Positions 7,201 to 14,768 of a stretch of 64,000 bases of DNA are shown here, one piece after another. A program made the position numbers and the translations under genes. The notes below the pieces were generated by a model. It searched no databases. It was not told the origin of the DNA and worked only from the letters and a program-made list of their open reading frames with translations. Position 1 is the first letter of the stretch. Each line of letters begins with the position of its first letter. This DNA is from an uncultured Porphyromonadaceae bacterium (GTDB taxonomy: Bacteria > Bacteroidota > Bacteroidia > Bacteroidales > Muribaculaceae), in NCBI GenBank assembly GCA_947175645.1, contig CAMWNP010000005.1, forward strand, positions 1 to 64,000, given 5' to 3'.

Positions 7201-9306
7201 ATGATTCACGCGCAAAATGCCGTGTTTACTGACATGACAGTCATCGGTGATATGGTCAATGACGGTGCTATGGTTCAGGACCTGGTTATTTTCGCTTACA
7301 CCACAAACGACGTTAAGTTTGTCAATTGTAAAGTCTCCGGCTCTCTGAATATGGACAATAAATTCGGGTATAACCTTGCCGGATATTCTGTTTGGGCTCG
7401 GAACACCGAATTTTCAGGTTGCGTTTCAGATGTTCAGATGGTTGGATACGTCATGAAGATGGATTATGACGATGAAGACGGAGACGAGGAAAACTCCTCC
7501 CTCCTGAAGCCTTATATGGGCGGATTTGTTGTCGGGCTCAAGATGGAGGATGATAATCTGGGGCTGAAGTTTTCTGACTGTTCATTTCTCGGTTCGGTCT
7601 ATGCGGTAGATGATGAAGGAACAATCTATCCGGGGCAACCTTTCGGAGAGTGCCCCGGCGAATGTGATTCAGACATCTTTGACGTAAGAAATTGCATCTC
7701 GACCTTTAATCCTCAGTATGACCGACTGCCCTTCACTTCCGCTGTCAACACATTTATCCGTGCTGATGAAGATAAGCAGATGGTTAATTACTCAACTAAG
7801 ACGGCAGAGCAATTTGCTTCGGGCGAGGTGGGCAATCTGCTCGCGAATAATGGCCGCAGTCACTGGTATACTCCCAACAATTCGGAATATCCTGTATATG
7901 ATCATGACAAGTTTTATAATCATGCACGCATTATAGCCGGGGAGAATCTTGTGCTTACTAAGGGGACTCCGGCGATTCATAAAACGAAGTCATTATCTAC
8001 GCAAAATAATCTCTCCGATAATTCCAAACTCCATTTGCATGAGGGAGATGAATTTACGGTAAGCCACATTGCCAATCAAGAATGCCTCTTGTATATAAAT
8101 AATGAACTCGTATCCAATACAGGCACTTACACCGGCATTGCTCCTGCCGGAGAAACGCTGATTTCAATGAAGGAATTGGCTAAGGCCGGAGATGAGTTTG
8201 AAGACGGCGGCTTGAAGTACGTGATTTTGACTACACAAGAGGGCGATGACTACGGAACGGTTAAGACTTTGCCCGGTACGAGCGACAACTATGGTAATTC
8301 TGACCTTTCCGGCAAACTTGTTATTCCTTCCGTCGTGAATTCCGACGGCTCGGTTTATTATGTCACCGAGATTGGTGACTACGGCCTTGCCGGCAGCGGG
8401 GTCACTTCCGTGGAACTTCCGGAAACCTTGACTACTATCGGTACCTCAGGACTCGGAGGATTGACCGGTATAGAGGATATTAAGATACCCCACAATGTTG
8501 AATCTCTCGGCAGTAGCGTCTTTAAGGGATGCAGTAACCTCAAAGAGATTACTTTTGCCAACGATATTCAGATAACGGAAATTCCTCAGAGTGCTTTTGA
8601 GGGAACTGCCATCACATCGATCAACGTTCCCGAAAGTGTAACTTCGATTGGCGATAATGCATTCTTCAACTGCAATGACCTGAGAACTGTTACGCTTCCA
8701 GCCGGATTGACTTCGCTTGGCGAAAAAGCATTTGGCGAAACTCCGAATCTTAAAACGGTTATCTACCTGACGGATGAACCAGTTAGTGCATCGGAAAACG
8801 CCTTTAGCGATTACTCGACACCAACTCTCTATGCCCTTCTTTCGGAGAAAGATAAGTATGAGGATATTGAACCCTGGAATAAGTTCACGAACACAACTTG
8901 GTGTGGAGTCCACCTCAATCCCACAGAGATTGATTTAATCATTAGTCGCTCAGCGCAACTCTCGGCAACCGTTGTTGTGGCTCCGGGAGAAATGCCTCAG
9001 GATATTGTATGGTCTTCAAGCGATCCGAATATTGTTGAGGTCGATAATGAAGGAAAAGTTAAAGCCATAGATTATGGACACGCGACAGTTTCATCTGTTG
9101 CCGGCCCATATGGAAATGAGTGCGAAGTTACGGTACATGACTTCACTACAGGCATTGATGAAATCTTGGGCGATGAAACCAAACAGGTTGATATCTTCAA
9201 TCTTCAGGGGGTATGCCTGAAACGCAATGCATCGGCTGATGACATCCGCACCCTTGCTCCCGGACTTTACATCATAGGCGATAAAAAAGTCCTCATACGA
9301 GAATAA
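4243..9306 (+). CDS. Giant secreted glycine-rich, BspA-type LRR protein
   Basis: About 1687 residues from the ATG at 4243. That start gives a clean signal peptide (MIIPSKLL... ending AKA); an in-frame ATG at 4135 would put 36 residues before it. Residues about 95-350 are glycine-rich, with runs such as GGGGGG and GGGGSGGG. Residues about 1380-1515 contain BspA/LRR_5-type repeats of the pattern 'LPxxLTxIGxxAFxxC'. Residues about 1560-1630 form a Big_2-like Ig domain ('VWSSSDPNIVEVD'). The last 45 residues end 'FNLQG...LAPGLYIIGDKKVLIRE', a tail shared with two other exported proteins here. An extracellular or surface adhesin or matrix role is inferred. A terminator follows at 9319. Confidence 0.85.
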   Translation: MIIPSKLLTIILALGSVLLFSLSAKAADQIAIDGVTYTKHTAYACNDPIPFTLGEDGQNHYYEFIESNILMNQGGGPAITIKGNVVIGVYKTLNVRGGDAKGYLGGGAGIYVPKGASLRIMPSQGQSSCTVTAYGGNAGQPNVRIYGEDRFMQYNNGAGGAGAGIGGNGGNGGSAINVFDNAGNYSYANYGQPSQQCGNIFIDKGVTLTAVGGRGTGVEHTDNGKTVYNFDLVGSDSSPKNYGYNAAGVKKGSWLNLEVDNQTAHYSGDTWGGPYSAYGSPGSQGGGGGGYPAAGIGGGGSGGGAGGFGSLGSSETGKATSASGHGGHGGGGGTGYGYAGQFGISGGYAKFQYGWTTPIISAAGAEYKEAGEYLTSSGLYTGRNGYWGQKNFSGKGHTEGETGSRQLNGVRPGSYLEGGNGGELVSGSPVSEPGIAGGGVLFDSRSGEITIRGNVTSLGNGGHQPKQYQTIGSVTYTQPNMPYYINDIGTALNGEHNPFNVTVENGVLTTNRQDGLTMTDENNFSAKEYTVTVTKYLGSIFGHQMMNPPEKRTYRLSGIQHFKEEFGASALYVSYNGLTPGQERFTYLNPLPDNKNAIHSDGISLAERYYSDKNLPSGDWEYTGALTWKTVTNAGQTDYAFNGRFDKNSSEDRLGIFFFDVMLKNGSLEIGDMTFSSSYDWMSYSQIVTANDFQVRFHRNASDGYAEMRWMNWKPLNFAFCGYGGNNYELQSVTTATLPSFKNNNTDDTNIFGFFTERAVVKDGELQINGQTFDTLEELARNSKDSIYVVTWNPTKELVSAESRQRIAVKIDEACGAYQPDKSNNNRLMAKLTYKSMLVQHSNMELITDNDAPTIISFTYKGDLRIMIEGEENIGCMSDDWTEAFISVPAGRQSVHFQSDDKESYLYDIHEVSTLPQDEDGYYVIRTSDDLDAASSLVNNSGGSAFHFRVIGEVNSSADFEPFGSSSPFVGSITGGTIKLTNNKPLMIHAQNAVFTDMTVIGDMVNDGAMVQDLVIFAYTTNDVKFVNCKVSGSLNMDNKFGYNLAGYSVWARNTEFSGCVSDVQMVGYVMKMDYDDEDGDEENSSLLKPYMGGFVVGLKMEDDNLGLKFSDCSFLGSVYAVDDEGTIYPGQPFGECPGECDSDIFDVRNCISTFNPQYDRLPFTSAVNTFIRADEDKQMVNYSTKTAEQFASGEVGNLLANNGRSHWYTPNNSEYPVYDHDKFYNHARIIAGENLVLTKGTPAIHKTKSLSTQNNLSDNSKLHLHEGDEFTVSHIANQECLLYINNELVSNTGTYTGIAPAGETLISMKELAKAGDEFEDGGLKYVILTTQEGDDYGTVKTLPGTSDNYGNSDLSGKLVIPSVVNSDGSVYYVTEIGDYGLAGSGVTSVELPETLTTIGTSGLGGLTGIEDIKIPHNVESLGSSVFKGCSNLKEITFANDIQITEIPQSAFEGTAITSINVPESVTSIGDNAFFNCNDLRTVTLPAGLTSLGEKAFGETPNLKTVIYLTDEPVSASENAFSDYSTPTLYALLSEKDKYEDIEPWNKFTNTTWCGVHLNPTEIDLIISRSAQLSATVVVAPGEMPQDIVWSSSDPNIVEVDNEGKVKAIDYGHATVSSVAGPYGNECEVTVHDFTTGIDEILGDETKQVDIFNLQGVCLKRNASADDIRTLAPGLYIIGDKKVLIRE

Positions 9307-9318
9307 ATCATTTACAAT

Positions 9319-9358
9319 ACGGAGCCTGCGGTTTCAGCCATAAGGCTCCGTGTCTTTT
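9319..9358 (+). terminator. Terminator of the giant secreted protein gene
   Basis: A perfect 9-bp stem, ACGGAGCCT (9319-9327) with AGGCTCCGT (9343-9351), is followed by GTCTTTT. It lies 12 bases after the stop codon. Confidence 0.75.
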
Positions 9359-9369
9359 ACTCATAAAGG

Positions 9370-9435
9370 GCGGTGTGTCATAATAGACCATCTGTGTCGT
9401 TGCTTTCGGAATTCGGACTCAGTGCCTAACATCTT
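9370..9435 (+). repeat. Dispersed repeat, internally deleted copy
   Basis: The left half (GCGGTGTGTCATAATAG to GGAATTCGG) and the right end (CTCAGTGCCTAACATCTT) of the dispersed repeat are present. About 40 central bases, including the CATAC/GTATG stem, are missing. No terminator hairpin follows. The rest of the 9307-9684 intergenic stretch holds nothing recognisable apart from the box at 9659. Confidence 0.7.
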
Positions 9436-9658
9436 AGCGCTTTCTACCATAGGAGAAAGACTTTTATCGCTCATTATGTCATTTGAAGTGGTTTGAAACT
9501 CTATTACCGTGACTTTTTTGTTGCGTTGCGTCTGAATTGCGAGTTAAAGATAATTGGGCGTATCCCAATTTGGAGAAATAATGAATTTCTTCATGATGAG
9601 GAAAAATTTTCGCAACGATGTATTATTCGGACTTGTGGGTTTCTCGTGATAAAATGCG

Positions 9659-9666
9659 TATCTTTG
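9659..9666 (+). promoter_or_regulatory. Candidate -7 box for the YciI-like gene
   Basis: TATCTTTG matches TAnnTTTG and ends 18 bases before the chosen ATG. The nearest upstream TTG (9633-9635) leaves a 23-bp spacer, longer than usual. Confidence 0.45.
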
Positions 9667-9684
9667 CAGAAAATATTAAATGTT

Positions 9685-9975
9685 ATGTTCATTTTCAAAT
9701 TAACTTATAAGAAGCCGTTGGCTGAGGTGGAGCGGTTTTTGGCTGCGCACCGCGAGTTTCTGGACAGGTTTTATCAGGCCGGGAAACTGGTGGTTTCCGG
9801 TCCGCGTGAACCAAGGGTGGGGGGCGTGATTCTATGCAATGCCGCTACTGAGGCGGAGGCCCGGGAGATTATCGCTCAGGATCCGTTTTTCGTGGAGGAG
9901 ATCGCTGATTATGAGGTTACGCAGTTCCATGCCACCAAGCATTGTGTGGATAATTTTCTGAACGGGCTGGAGTGA
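9685..9975 (+). CDS. YciI-like protein
   Basis: 96 residues from the ATG at 9685. The domain runs the full length: 'FIFKLTYKKPLAEVERFLAAHREF...', 'GKLVVSGPREPRVGGVIL', 'AREIIAQDPFFVEEIADYEVTQF'. This matches the YciI/YCII ferredoxin-like fold, with the conserved H near residue 22 and 'DPF' near residue 67. The open frame extends back to 9493, but that segment is unrelated to YciI and a -7 box at 9659 lies within it, so the short start is preferred. Family function is uncertain; some members are small dehydrochlorinase-like or muconolactone-type enzymes. It appears to be transcribed alone. Confidence 0.8.
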   Translation: MFIFKLTYKKPLAEVERFLAAHREFLDRFYQAGKLVVSGPREPRVGGVILCNAATEAEAREIIAQDPFFVEEIADYEVTQFHATKHCVDNFLNGLE

Positions 9976-10004
9976 CGTTTCACATACTTAAAAACGCAGG
10001 CGGG

Positions 10005-10130
10005 GCGGTGTGTCATAATAAGCCATCTGAGTCGTTGCTTTCGGAATTCGGCTTCGGTCACATACTTAGGTATGCTCCTATCAGCCTCATCCTCAGCGTC
10101 TTGCATCTGGCCTATCCTGACAAACCTTAA
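10005..10130 (+). repeat. Dispersed repeat, copy 2
   Basis: A near-identical relative of 45111-45234 and 2175-2300. It starts GCGGTGTGTCATAATAAG and ends GACAAACCTTAA. The internal stem is CATAC-TTAG-GTATG. Its reverse complement keeps an open frame encoding a short peptide with KYVTEAEFRKQR, conserved in copies 1 and 3. It lies between convergent genes. Confidence 0.8.
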
Positions 10131-10165
10131 GAGGGTGTGTCAAAATTGCATTTCGACACACCCTC
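10131..10165. terminator. Terminator hairpin attached to repeat copy 2
   Basis: A perfect 11-bp stem, GAGGGTGTGTC and GACACACCCTC, with a 13-base loop. It lies between the convergent YciI-like gene and AEC carrier gene and could stop transcription from both sides. Confidence 0.7.
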
Positions 10166-10198
10166 TCGCGGTGTTATTTCGTCATTCAAAGAAGAGTT

Positions 10199-11179
10199 TT
10201 AGAATGCTTTGATGGCTATGTCAGTGAGCCAGATCCAGAGAGGACAGGTTACGACAAACAGGATTACACTTAATGTGAGGGAAGAAGTACCGGTTGCAAC
10301 GTAAGTGTTGTATTCGTCAGCGATGATGATACCTGAGAAGGCCGGGGGAAGCGCTGCTGCCACAACGAGCATTTTCAGATTTTCGGGATCCATGTGGAAG
10401 AGAAGTCCGAGGATGAGCACCACTGCGGGCATTACGAACATCTTGAGGATTGAACCGAGGATCACCTGCCAGTTGATTGACACTTTGATTGCAGAAAGGG
10501 TTATACCGGCTGAGAACACTGCCATTGAGGCATTGGCTTTAGCCATCAGGTCAAATGAAGGACTGAGTTCTTTAGGCCAGGGTATACCGGCGAGGACCCA
10601 TACAACGGCGAGGATAGGAGCCCAGGCCACAGGCTGGGCCAACGCGTGGAGCACGGGTTTCCATGCTGATTCTTTTTTACCGCCGTTCGCGGCTCCCTGT
10701 TTGGCAAGGGATGCGTTCATGAGTGAAAGTCCCACGGGAATACCGACGGCGTTGACCACGATACCTACGATGGCAACCACAAGTGCAACTGCGGGAAGAC
10801 CTACTGTAGAGTCAAAGATAGGCTCAAGAACGGCAAATCCGAGGAAGCCGATTGTTGGTGAACCACTGATCAAGGCGCTGATGGCGGCATCCGCACCGGT
10901 GTTTTTCTTGAAGCAGTATTTGAAAATGAAGTATACGAGCATGAAACAGCCCATTATACCCAGCAACGATACGATGGTAAGGTTGATGTCTTTGGCAAGG
11001 TCTTCGCGTGATGACTGCACGATAGAAACGAACAGTGCGGCCGGCAATGCGAAGTCAAGCACTACTTTATTGAATTTTTTTGCGTCATCACCGCTGAAGG
11101 CTCCCTTTTTACCGGCAATGTAACCGGCGAGCATGATCACGACGATAGGCACGATGGCGTATAGAATGATGTGTGTCAT
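10199..11179 (-). CDS. AEC-family permease, probable oxalate/formate carrier
   Basis: 326 residues with about ten hydrophobic segments in two five-helix halves, as in the auxin efflux carrier (AEC) family. Each half shows the unwound small-residue/proline helices ('DFALPAALFVSI' in the first, 'ALPPAFSGIIIADEYN' in the second). The gene is the last of the frc-oxc operon. Escherichia coli has the same trio (yfdW = frc, yfdU = oxc, yfdV = an AEC permease). The likely job is therefore uptake of oxalate, or oxalate/formate exchange, at the inner membrane. Substrate assignment rests on context only. A structured 154-base gap separates it from oxc. Confidence 0.8.
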   Translation of the reverse strand: MTHIILYAIVPIVVIMLAGYIAGKKGAFSGDDAKKFNKVVLDFALPAALFVSIVQSSREDLAKDINLTIVSLLGIMGCFMLVYFIFKYCFKKNTGADAAISALISGSPTIGFLGFAVLEPIFDSTVGLPAVALVVAIVGIVVNAVGIPVGLSLMNASLAKQGAANGGKKESAWKPVLHALAQPVAWAPILAVVWVLAGIPWPKELSPSFDLMAKANASMAVFSAGITLSAIKVSINWQVILGSILKMFVMPAVVLILGLLFHMDPENLKMLVVAAALPPAFSGIIIADEYNTYVATGTSSLTLSVILFVVTCPLWIWLTDIAIKAF

Positions 11180-11333
11180 GATAAATTGAATTTAGTGATT
11201 TAAATAGTTGATTAGGGAGAATCCGCCGTCAGTTTCCGGTCAGACGGCCGGGGCGACGGATTTCTATGGTTTCCGGATTCCGGAGAGAGGCTGGTTCAGC
11301 CCTCCGCCGGATCCGTTGGCCATGATATTCCTA

Positions 11334-13079
11334 TCAGACGGTGTAGTCGATAAGAGGAGTTGGGTTGAGGTAACCGATGTGTCCGCTTTCCTTACCGGAG
11401 TCGGCTGCCAACTGAACGTTTATCAGTGCAGGTTTCTTTGAAGCGATTGCCTCGGTGAGAGCCTTGGTGAGTTCATCGGGTGTGCTTACGTAGTATGCCG
11501 CACCGCCGAAAGCCTCGGCCATCTTGTCATAACGTGCGTTGATGTCAAGGGTTGTTGGAGCAGGTTCGTCTGTTCCACCGGGATTCACACCCACACCGTT
11601 GTAGATACCTCCGTTGTTGAAGATCACTACCGTGCAGGGGAGTTTGTAGCGGCAGATTGTTGCGAATTCCATTCCTGAGAAACCGAAGGCAGAGTCACCT
11701 TCCACGGCAACAACGCTCTTGCCTGTTGCAACGGCAGCACCGATTGTGGAACCCATACCCATACCCATGATTGACCATGATGCGCAGTCAACGCGGTGGC
11801 GGGGAAGTGCCATGTCAACAGTGTCACGTGTGTCGTCCAGAGTGTTGGCACCCTCATTGATGAGGATAACGTCGGGGTTGGATTCAAGAATAGGTTTGAT
11901 TGCGCTCAAGGCTGTCCAGTGGTTCATGGGCTGAGCGGTTGCTGCAGCCTGCAGACGAGCCTCGAATTTCTTGTTCTTTTCTGCTGTTTCAGCCTGGAGT
12001 GAAGGAACCCATGTGGGGTCAAACGCAGTTTTGTATTTGGGCAGTTCGGCCAGGATTGCCTTCAGTGATTCGTTCATGTCGCCGACAACGGGTGCGGCTA
12101 CGGGAACGTTACGGTCAATTTCGCGTGGCTCAACATCGAGTTGTACGAATTTGACATTCGGGTTCCATTTACCTTTACCGAATGAGAGCATCCAGTTGAT
12201 ACGTGCGCCTATAACGATTACCACATCGGCCTGCTCCATGATTGTTGAGCGGCATGAAAGCGCACTCAGATCGCCTTTGTCAGGAAGAACACCTTTGGCC
12301 ATAGACATTGCCAGATACGGAATCTTGTAGGTGTCGCTGAGTTGTTTGATCAGATCTTCGGCCTGAGCCTGTGCAGCACCTTTACCAATGAGGATGGCAG
12401 GTTTCTTGGCTGCTGCGATTGTCTGTGCCGCGCGTGTCACCGCATCAGCGTTAGGAGCGACCTTTGAGTAGACGTCAACAGGTGAGAAATAAAGTTTTTC
12501 TGCTTCTGCTGCATCCATGACTTCACCGAGGGCGGGAGTTGTCATGTCGATATATACACCGCCGGGACGACCGCTTACGGCTGCACGATATGCACGTGCT
12601 ACGGCAGCAGGGATGTCTTTGGCATGGCTGCAACGGAATGCTGCCTTAACATAGGGACGGGCAGCGTTCAACTGGTCGAGTTGTTCGTATGTACCCATGT
12701 CCATATCAACCATCTGAGGATCTGAAGCACCTGAAATCTGTATCATAGGATAGCAGTTCACGGTTGCGTTGATTGTTGCTGTCAGACCGTTGAGGAATCC
12801 AAGAGATGAAACAGTCAGCAATACACCGGGTTTGCCGGTGAGGTAGCCATGAGTGGCGGCTGCCATACCTGCCTGCTGTTCAAAACGGAATCCGTAGTAA
12901 TTCATGCCTATTTTCTGCATTGCGTATGCTACTTCGGTCACGGGGATACCCACCAGACCGTATACATCCATCAGTCCGAGACGGCGAAGTGATTCTGCCA
13001 AAATATACATACCGGTTACCTGCTCCGGAAATTTGGGAGCGGCAGGGGTTGTTGAAGTGGTATTAGTTGTTGTGCTCAT
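11334..13079 (-). CDS. oxc: Oxalyl-CoA decarboxylase
   Basis: 581 residues from the ATG at 13079. The protein converts oxalyl-CoA to formyl-CoA and CO2 using thiamine diphosphate. The three ThDP-enzyme domains are evident: N-terminal Pyr domain (MYILAESLRRLG...), central domain, and C-terminal PP domain with 'EGDSAFGFSGMEFATICRY' followed by 'IFNNGGIYNGV', the diphosphate/Mg site typical of Oxc. The frame is open back to 13145, but those residues are not Oxc-like. The first 20 residues are Thr/Ala/Pro-rich and seem to be an extra N-terminal tail. Cytoplasmic; it lies between frc and the AEC carrier. Confidence 0.95.
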   Translation of the reverse strand: MSTTTNTTSTTPAAPKFPEQVTGMYILAESLRRLGLMDVYGLVGIPVTEVAYAMQKIGMNYYGFRFEQQAGMAAATHGYLTGKPGVLLTVSSLGFLNGLTATINATVNCYPMIQISGASDPQMVDMDMGTYEQLDQLNAARPYVKAAFRCSHAKDIPAAVARAYRAAVSGRPGGVYIDMTTPALGEVMDAAEAEKLYFSPVDVYSKVAPNADAVTRAAQTIAAAKKPAILIGKGAAQAQAEDLIKQLSDTYKIPYLAMSMAKGVLPDKGDLSALSCRSTIMEQADVVIVIGARINWMLSFGKGKWNPNVKFVQLDVEPREIDRNVPVAAPVVGDMNESLKAILAELPKYKTAFDPTWVPSLQAETAEKNKKFEARLQAAATAQPMNHWTALSAIKPILESNPDVILINEGANTLDDTRDTVDMALPRHRVDCASWSIMGMGMGSTIGAAVATGKSVVAVEGDSAFGFSGMEFATICRYKLPCTVVIFNNGGIYNGVGVNPGGTDEPAPTTLDINARYDKMAEAFGGAAYYVSTPDELTKALTEAIASKKPALINVQLAADSGKESGHIGYLNPTPLIDYTV

Positions 13080-13125
13080 AAGAGAATTTTTTTTTAACGT
13101 GTTGTAAGTTATAATATGAAAGGGT

Positions 13126-13161
13126 GACCTGCGGAGATCCTTCACGGATTATCCGCAAGTC
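13126..13161 (-). other. Hairpin in the frc-oxc spacer
   Basis: The arms GACTTGCGGA and TCCGCAGGTC (one mismatch) enclose a second inner stem (GAT-ATCC with GGAT-TC), forming a long stem-loop in the transcript between frc and oxc. There is no T-run after it on the minus strand apart from AT-rich sequence near the oxc start, so an mRNA-processing or stabilising element is more likely than a terminator. Confidence 0.5.
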
Positions 13162-13177
13162 GCCGGTATGTCAAGGT

Positions 13178-14518
13178 TTATTTCTGTGCTGTGGCAGTTG
13201 ATGCTGCGGGAGCGGCAGGTTTGGGAGCGGGAGCGGTTGTACCGTTCTTAGCGAATTCGTCGATCTCAGCCTGAGTGTAACCAAGAGAGGTAAGCACTTC
13301 AGTGGTGTTGCCACCGAGTTCAGGAGCAGGACCATAAGTAGGCTGGTAGTTTGACATTGTGAAGGGGCAACCTACGGTTACGAATTCACCGATTTCACCA
13401 CCCTGGTTGATGCGGACGAGAGTGTTGCCGTCATAAAGGCTTTCATCAGTCATCATTTCTTTGGTTGAAAGAACGGGACCTACAGGAACACCTGCTTTAC
13501 CGAGGATTTCAGTAACCTCATATTTGGTTTTGTCAGCAGTCCACTGACCAACTCTCTGATAGATTTCCTGTTTGTGACGGTCACGTGCGTCTGCAGTGTT
13601 GAAGTCGGGATTGGTCAACCAGTCCTGGAAGCCTACAGCGTTGCAGAAGAGTTCGAAATCTTTCGCGCCGCGCTGAAGAACAATGTAGACATAGTTGTTG
13701 GCGTCAAGTTCGGTGTCATAACCGCCGGCGGGCTTGCATTTATATGTCCAACCGAGAACACCACCACCTTCGATGTTACCTGAACGAGGAACACAATCAC
13801 CGAATTTTCCATCGGGATACTGCGGGAACTGAGTCAGATAACCGATCTTGTCAAGAGTCAACTGGTCACGGGTCTTAATACGGCAGAGGTTAAGACATGC
13901 GTTGTGCATTGACTGATAAACGTAAACACCTTCACCGGTTTTTTCACGCTGAACAACAGCGGCGAGCAAACCAATCAACAGGTGCATACCTGTGTTTGAG
14001 TCACCAAGAGCGGCACCACTCTGGGTAGGGATGTTGTATTCGCCGTCATACCAGCCGGTGGTTGAAGCGGCTGCTGCAGTCACCTGTGCGATAGGTTCGT
14101 ATGCTTTAAGATCTTTGTATTTTGAAGAAACAGGGAAACCTTTGATAGTACCATAAATACAGCGGGGGTTCAAGGCATGAACGGCTTCCCAACTGAAGCC
14201 CAGTTTATCCATTGCACCCGGGTGCAGGTTTTCAACGAAGATATCACATTCTTTAATAAGTTTGGTAAGAATAGCCTTGCCATCAGGTGTTTTAGCGTCA
14301 AGAGTAAGAGATTTCTTGTCGCTGTTGAGTTGCAGGAAGTAGTAACTGGGCAGATCAGGATTGAACTGAAGTTCCTTACGTGTTGCGTCACCAACTCCGG
14401 GACGTTCGATTTTTATTACATCGGCTCCGAGCCATGCTAACATTTGTGTACAAGAAGGACCGGACTGAACTTCTGTGAAGTCTACTACTTTCAAGCCTTG
14501 TAGAGGTGCTGTATTCAT
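13178..14518 (-). CDS. frc: Formyl-CoA:oxalate CoA-transferase
   Basis: 446 residues, a class III CoA-transferase (CaiB/BaiF family). It moves CoA from formyl-CoA to oxalate, feeding Oxc and closing the oxalate cycle. The N-terminus 'LKVVDFTEVQSGPSCTQMLAWLGADVIKIERP' (spread over residues 9-41) and 'GAALGDSNTGMHL' around residue 170, where the catalytic Asp sits, are diagnostic. The C-terminus carries an extra tail of about 20 residues rich in Ala, Pro and Thr that normal Frc lacks. It is first in the operon and is preceded by a well-matched promoter at 14647-14678 with a leader of about 120 bases. Confidence 0.95.
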   Translation of the reverse strand: MNTAPLQGLKVVDFTEVQSGPSCTQMLAWLGADVIKIERPGVGDATRKELQFNPDLPSYYFLQLNSDKKSLTLDAKTPDGKAILTKLIKECDIFVENLHPGAMDKLGFSWEAVHALNPRCIYGTIKGFPVSSKYKDLKAYEPIAQVTAAAASTTGWYDGEYNIPTQSGAALGDSNTGMHLLIGLLAAVVQREKTGEGVYVYQSMHNACLNLCRIKTRDQLTLDKIGYLTQFPQYPDGKFGDCVPRSGNIEGGGVLGWTYKCKPAGGYDTELDANNYVYIVLQRGAKDFELFCNAVGFQDWLTNPDFNTADARDRHKQEIYQRVGQWTADKTKYEVTEILGKAGVPVGPVLSTKEMMTDESLYDGNTLVRINQGGEIGEFVTVGCPFTMSNYQPTYGPAPELGGNTTEVLTSLGYTQAEIDEFAKNGTTAPAPKPAAPAASTATAQK

Positions 14519-14646
14519 AATATTATACTTTTAATTTGGTTATTGTATATGTTTTTCGTTTTTCTGTATTTCTAACAAAGAATCAGACTCAATAGTTCTT
14601 ATCGGTTGTTAAAAAAATGTTAAATGCCGGAATGACTGTGGTGCTG

Positions 14647-14678
14647 CAAAGATAACAGGAAAAACGGCTCCCGGGCAA
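14647..14678 (-). promoter_or_regulatory. Promoter of the frc-oxc-carrier operon
   Basis: The minus strand reads TTG (14678-14676), 21 bases, then TATCTTTG (14654-14647). The start would be near 14640, giving a leader of about 120 bases before frc. It is divergent from the Rhs gene promoter, with only about 60 bases between the two. Confidence 0.65.
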
Positions 14679-14706
14679 TGAATAAACCTCAAAATACACG
14701 GAAAAC

Positions 14707-14737
14707 TTGCAGGTTAGATAGAAATTCCATATATTTG
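14707..14737 (+). promoter_or_regulatory. Promoter of the Rhs-tip cassette
   Basis: TTG (14707-14709), 20 bases and TATATTTG (14730-14737) fit the consensus. The start would be near 14744, about 25 bases before the ATG. A dedicated promoter argues that the short Rhs gene is a real independent gene rather than a random 3' scrap. Confidence 0.65.
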
Positions 14738-14768
14738 CCAAACACTAACAAATCATTTCTCTCTTGCC

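Noticed and set aside
10305-11123. 272-codon plus-strand frame antisense to the AEC carrier
   Set aside because: The minus-strand frame has clear AEC helices and operon context; the antisense frame has no domain and follows from base composition.
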